From Akkermansiaceae bacterium (lineage in GTDB: Bacteria; Verrucomicrobiota; Verrucomicrobiia; Verrucomicrobiales; Akkermansiaceae), in assembly GCA_025457805.1 (NCBI GenBank), contig JALOTR010000287.1, positions 1-5,100 on the forward strand: DNA of 5,100 bases, in the 5' to 3' direction. This document shows, one piece after another, positions 4,843 to 5,100 of this stretch. Numbering within the stretch: position 1 is the first letter of the stretch; every line of letters starts with the position of its first letter. A model generated the notes under the pieces. The model saw nothing but the letters and a program-made list of their open reading frames with translations, searched no databases and had not been told where the DNA came from. The position numbers were made by a program, and so were the translations under genes.

Positions 4843-5100
4843 ATGCACACCATCCATAAAACCGACGAAGCCCTTGGCTTCCTGCCGCTCCCGAACGATG
4901 CCGGGAAACCGATCACCGTGGTCGGAACCGACGCGATCCGCGACAACTTCGATGAGACCTGCCTCCAGCAGGCCATCAACTCACGCATGGCTCCGGGCGT
5001 CACGGATGTGATTCTCAATCCGGACGGACACGCCGGTTATGGTGCTCCAGTGGGATGCGTGATGGTTTCTCCAACTCATATCTATCCGGGACCGGTCGGC
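4843..5100 (+). CDS. rtcB: RtcB, RNA-splicing ligase (N-terminal 86 residues only)
   Basis: The frame from ATG 4843 stays open to the window edge. RtcB joins 2',3'-cyclic-phosphate or 3'-phosphate RNA ends to 5'-OH ends, using GTP and Mn2+ through a covalent histidine-GMP intermediate. The visible part covers the family N-terminus, including the block DVILNPDGHAGYGAPVGCVM at residues 56-75. This matches the conserved P-D-x-H-x-G-x-G region of RtcB, with Gly where many members have Val. The last residues, PGPVG, are where the family continues into the metal-binding VDIxC motif, so the catalytic Cys and His residues lie outside the window. No Shine-Dalgarno sequence precedes the ATG; the leader is pyrimidine-rich. 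It starts 50 bases after the Y RNA 2 outer helix on the rsr strand, so it is probably cotranscribed with rsr and the Y RNAs. Confidence 0.93.
   Translation, partial: MHTIHKTDEALGFLPLPNDAGKPITVVGTDAIRDNFDETCLQQAINSRMAPGVTDVILNPDGHAGYGAPVGCVMVSPTHIYPGPVG

Noticed and set aside
4635..5018. A 127-codon minus-strand open frame across the Y RNA 2 region.
   Set aside because: Its peptide contains GRDSNPRPG, the familiar artefact of translating the antisense of a tRNA T-arm, and GDWE-type residues from the heptamer repeat. It also overlaps the rtcB coding region.

Overview
The window looks like part of a verrucomicrobial chromosome. This is an inference from three things: a Tat-exported Gfo/Idh/MocA dehydrogenase with the N-terminal layout common in Verrucomicrobia and Planctomycetes, moderately GC-rich coding DNA, and start codons without clear Shine-Dalgarno sequences. 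Its core is an RNA-damage response and RNA-repair locus: rtcR on the minus strand, and divergently on the plus strand rsr (bacterial Ro60), two tandem Y RNAs, and the start of rtcB.

Layout. Positions 1-911 (minus) hold the N-terminal 303 residues of a secreted Gfo/Idh/MocA oxidoreductase, probably unrelated to the rest. A 72-base gap with a nested inverted repeat (919-981) separates it from rtcR (984-2597, minus), a sigma-54 activator with an N-terminal CARF-like sensor. The 190-base divergent spacer contains a well-formed -24/-12 sigma-54 promoter (2732-2748) pointing at rsr (2788-4362, plus), which has a TROVE ring and a vWA domain with an intact MIDAS. The 480 bases between rsr and rtcB encode no protein but are dense with structure. 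They hold a REP-like hairpin, a further hairpin region, Y RNA 1 (4488-4610), a second REP-like hairpin, Y RNA 2 (4659-4792) and a short degenerate heptamer repeat. rtcB begins at 4843 and runs off the window.

The main observation is that both noncoding RNAs fold as circularly permuted tRNA mimics of the YrlA type. The order is T-arm, then a closed acceptor stem, then D-arm, with the 'anticodon' stem opened into a long helix. Both helices carry the same internal-loop sequence, which is the likely Ro60-binding site, while the flanking helices differ with pairing kept. Y RNA 2 also carries ACCA directly after its acceptor 3' strand, like a CCA-ended tRNA.

Likely logic, from known rtc/rsr operons: RtcR senses damaged tRNA ends and activates sigma-54 transcription of rsr, the Y RNAs and rtcB. 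Rsr and the Y RNAs handle defective structured RNA, probably with an exonuclease encoded elsewhere. RtcB religates broken RNA ends.
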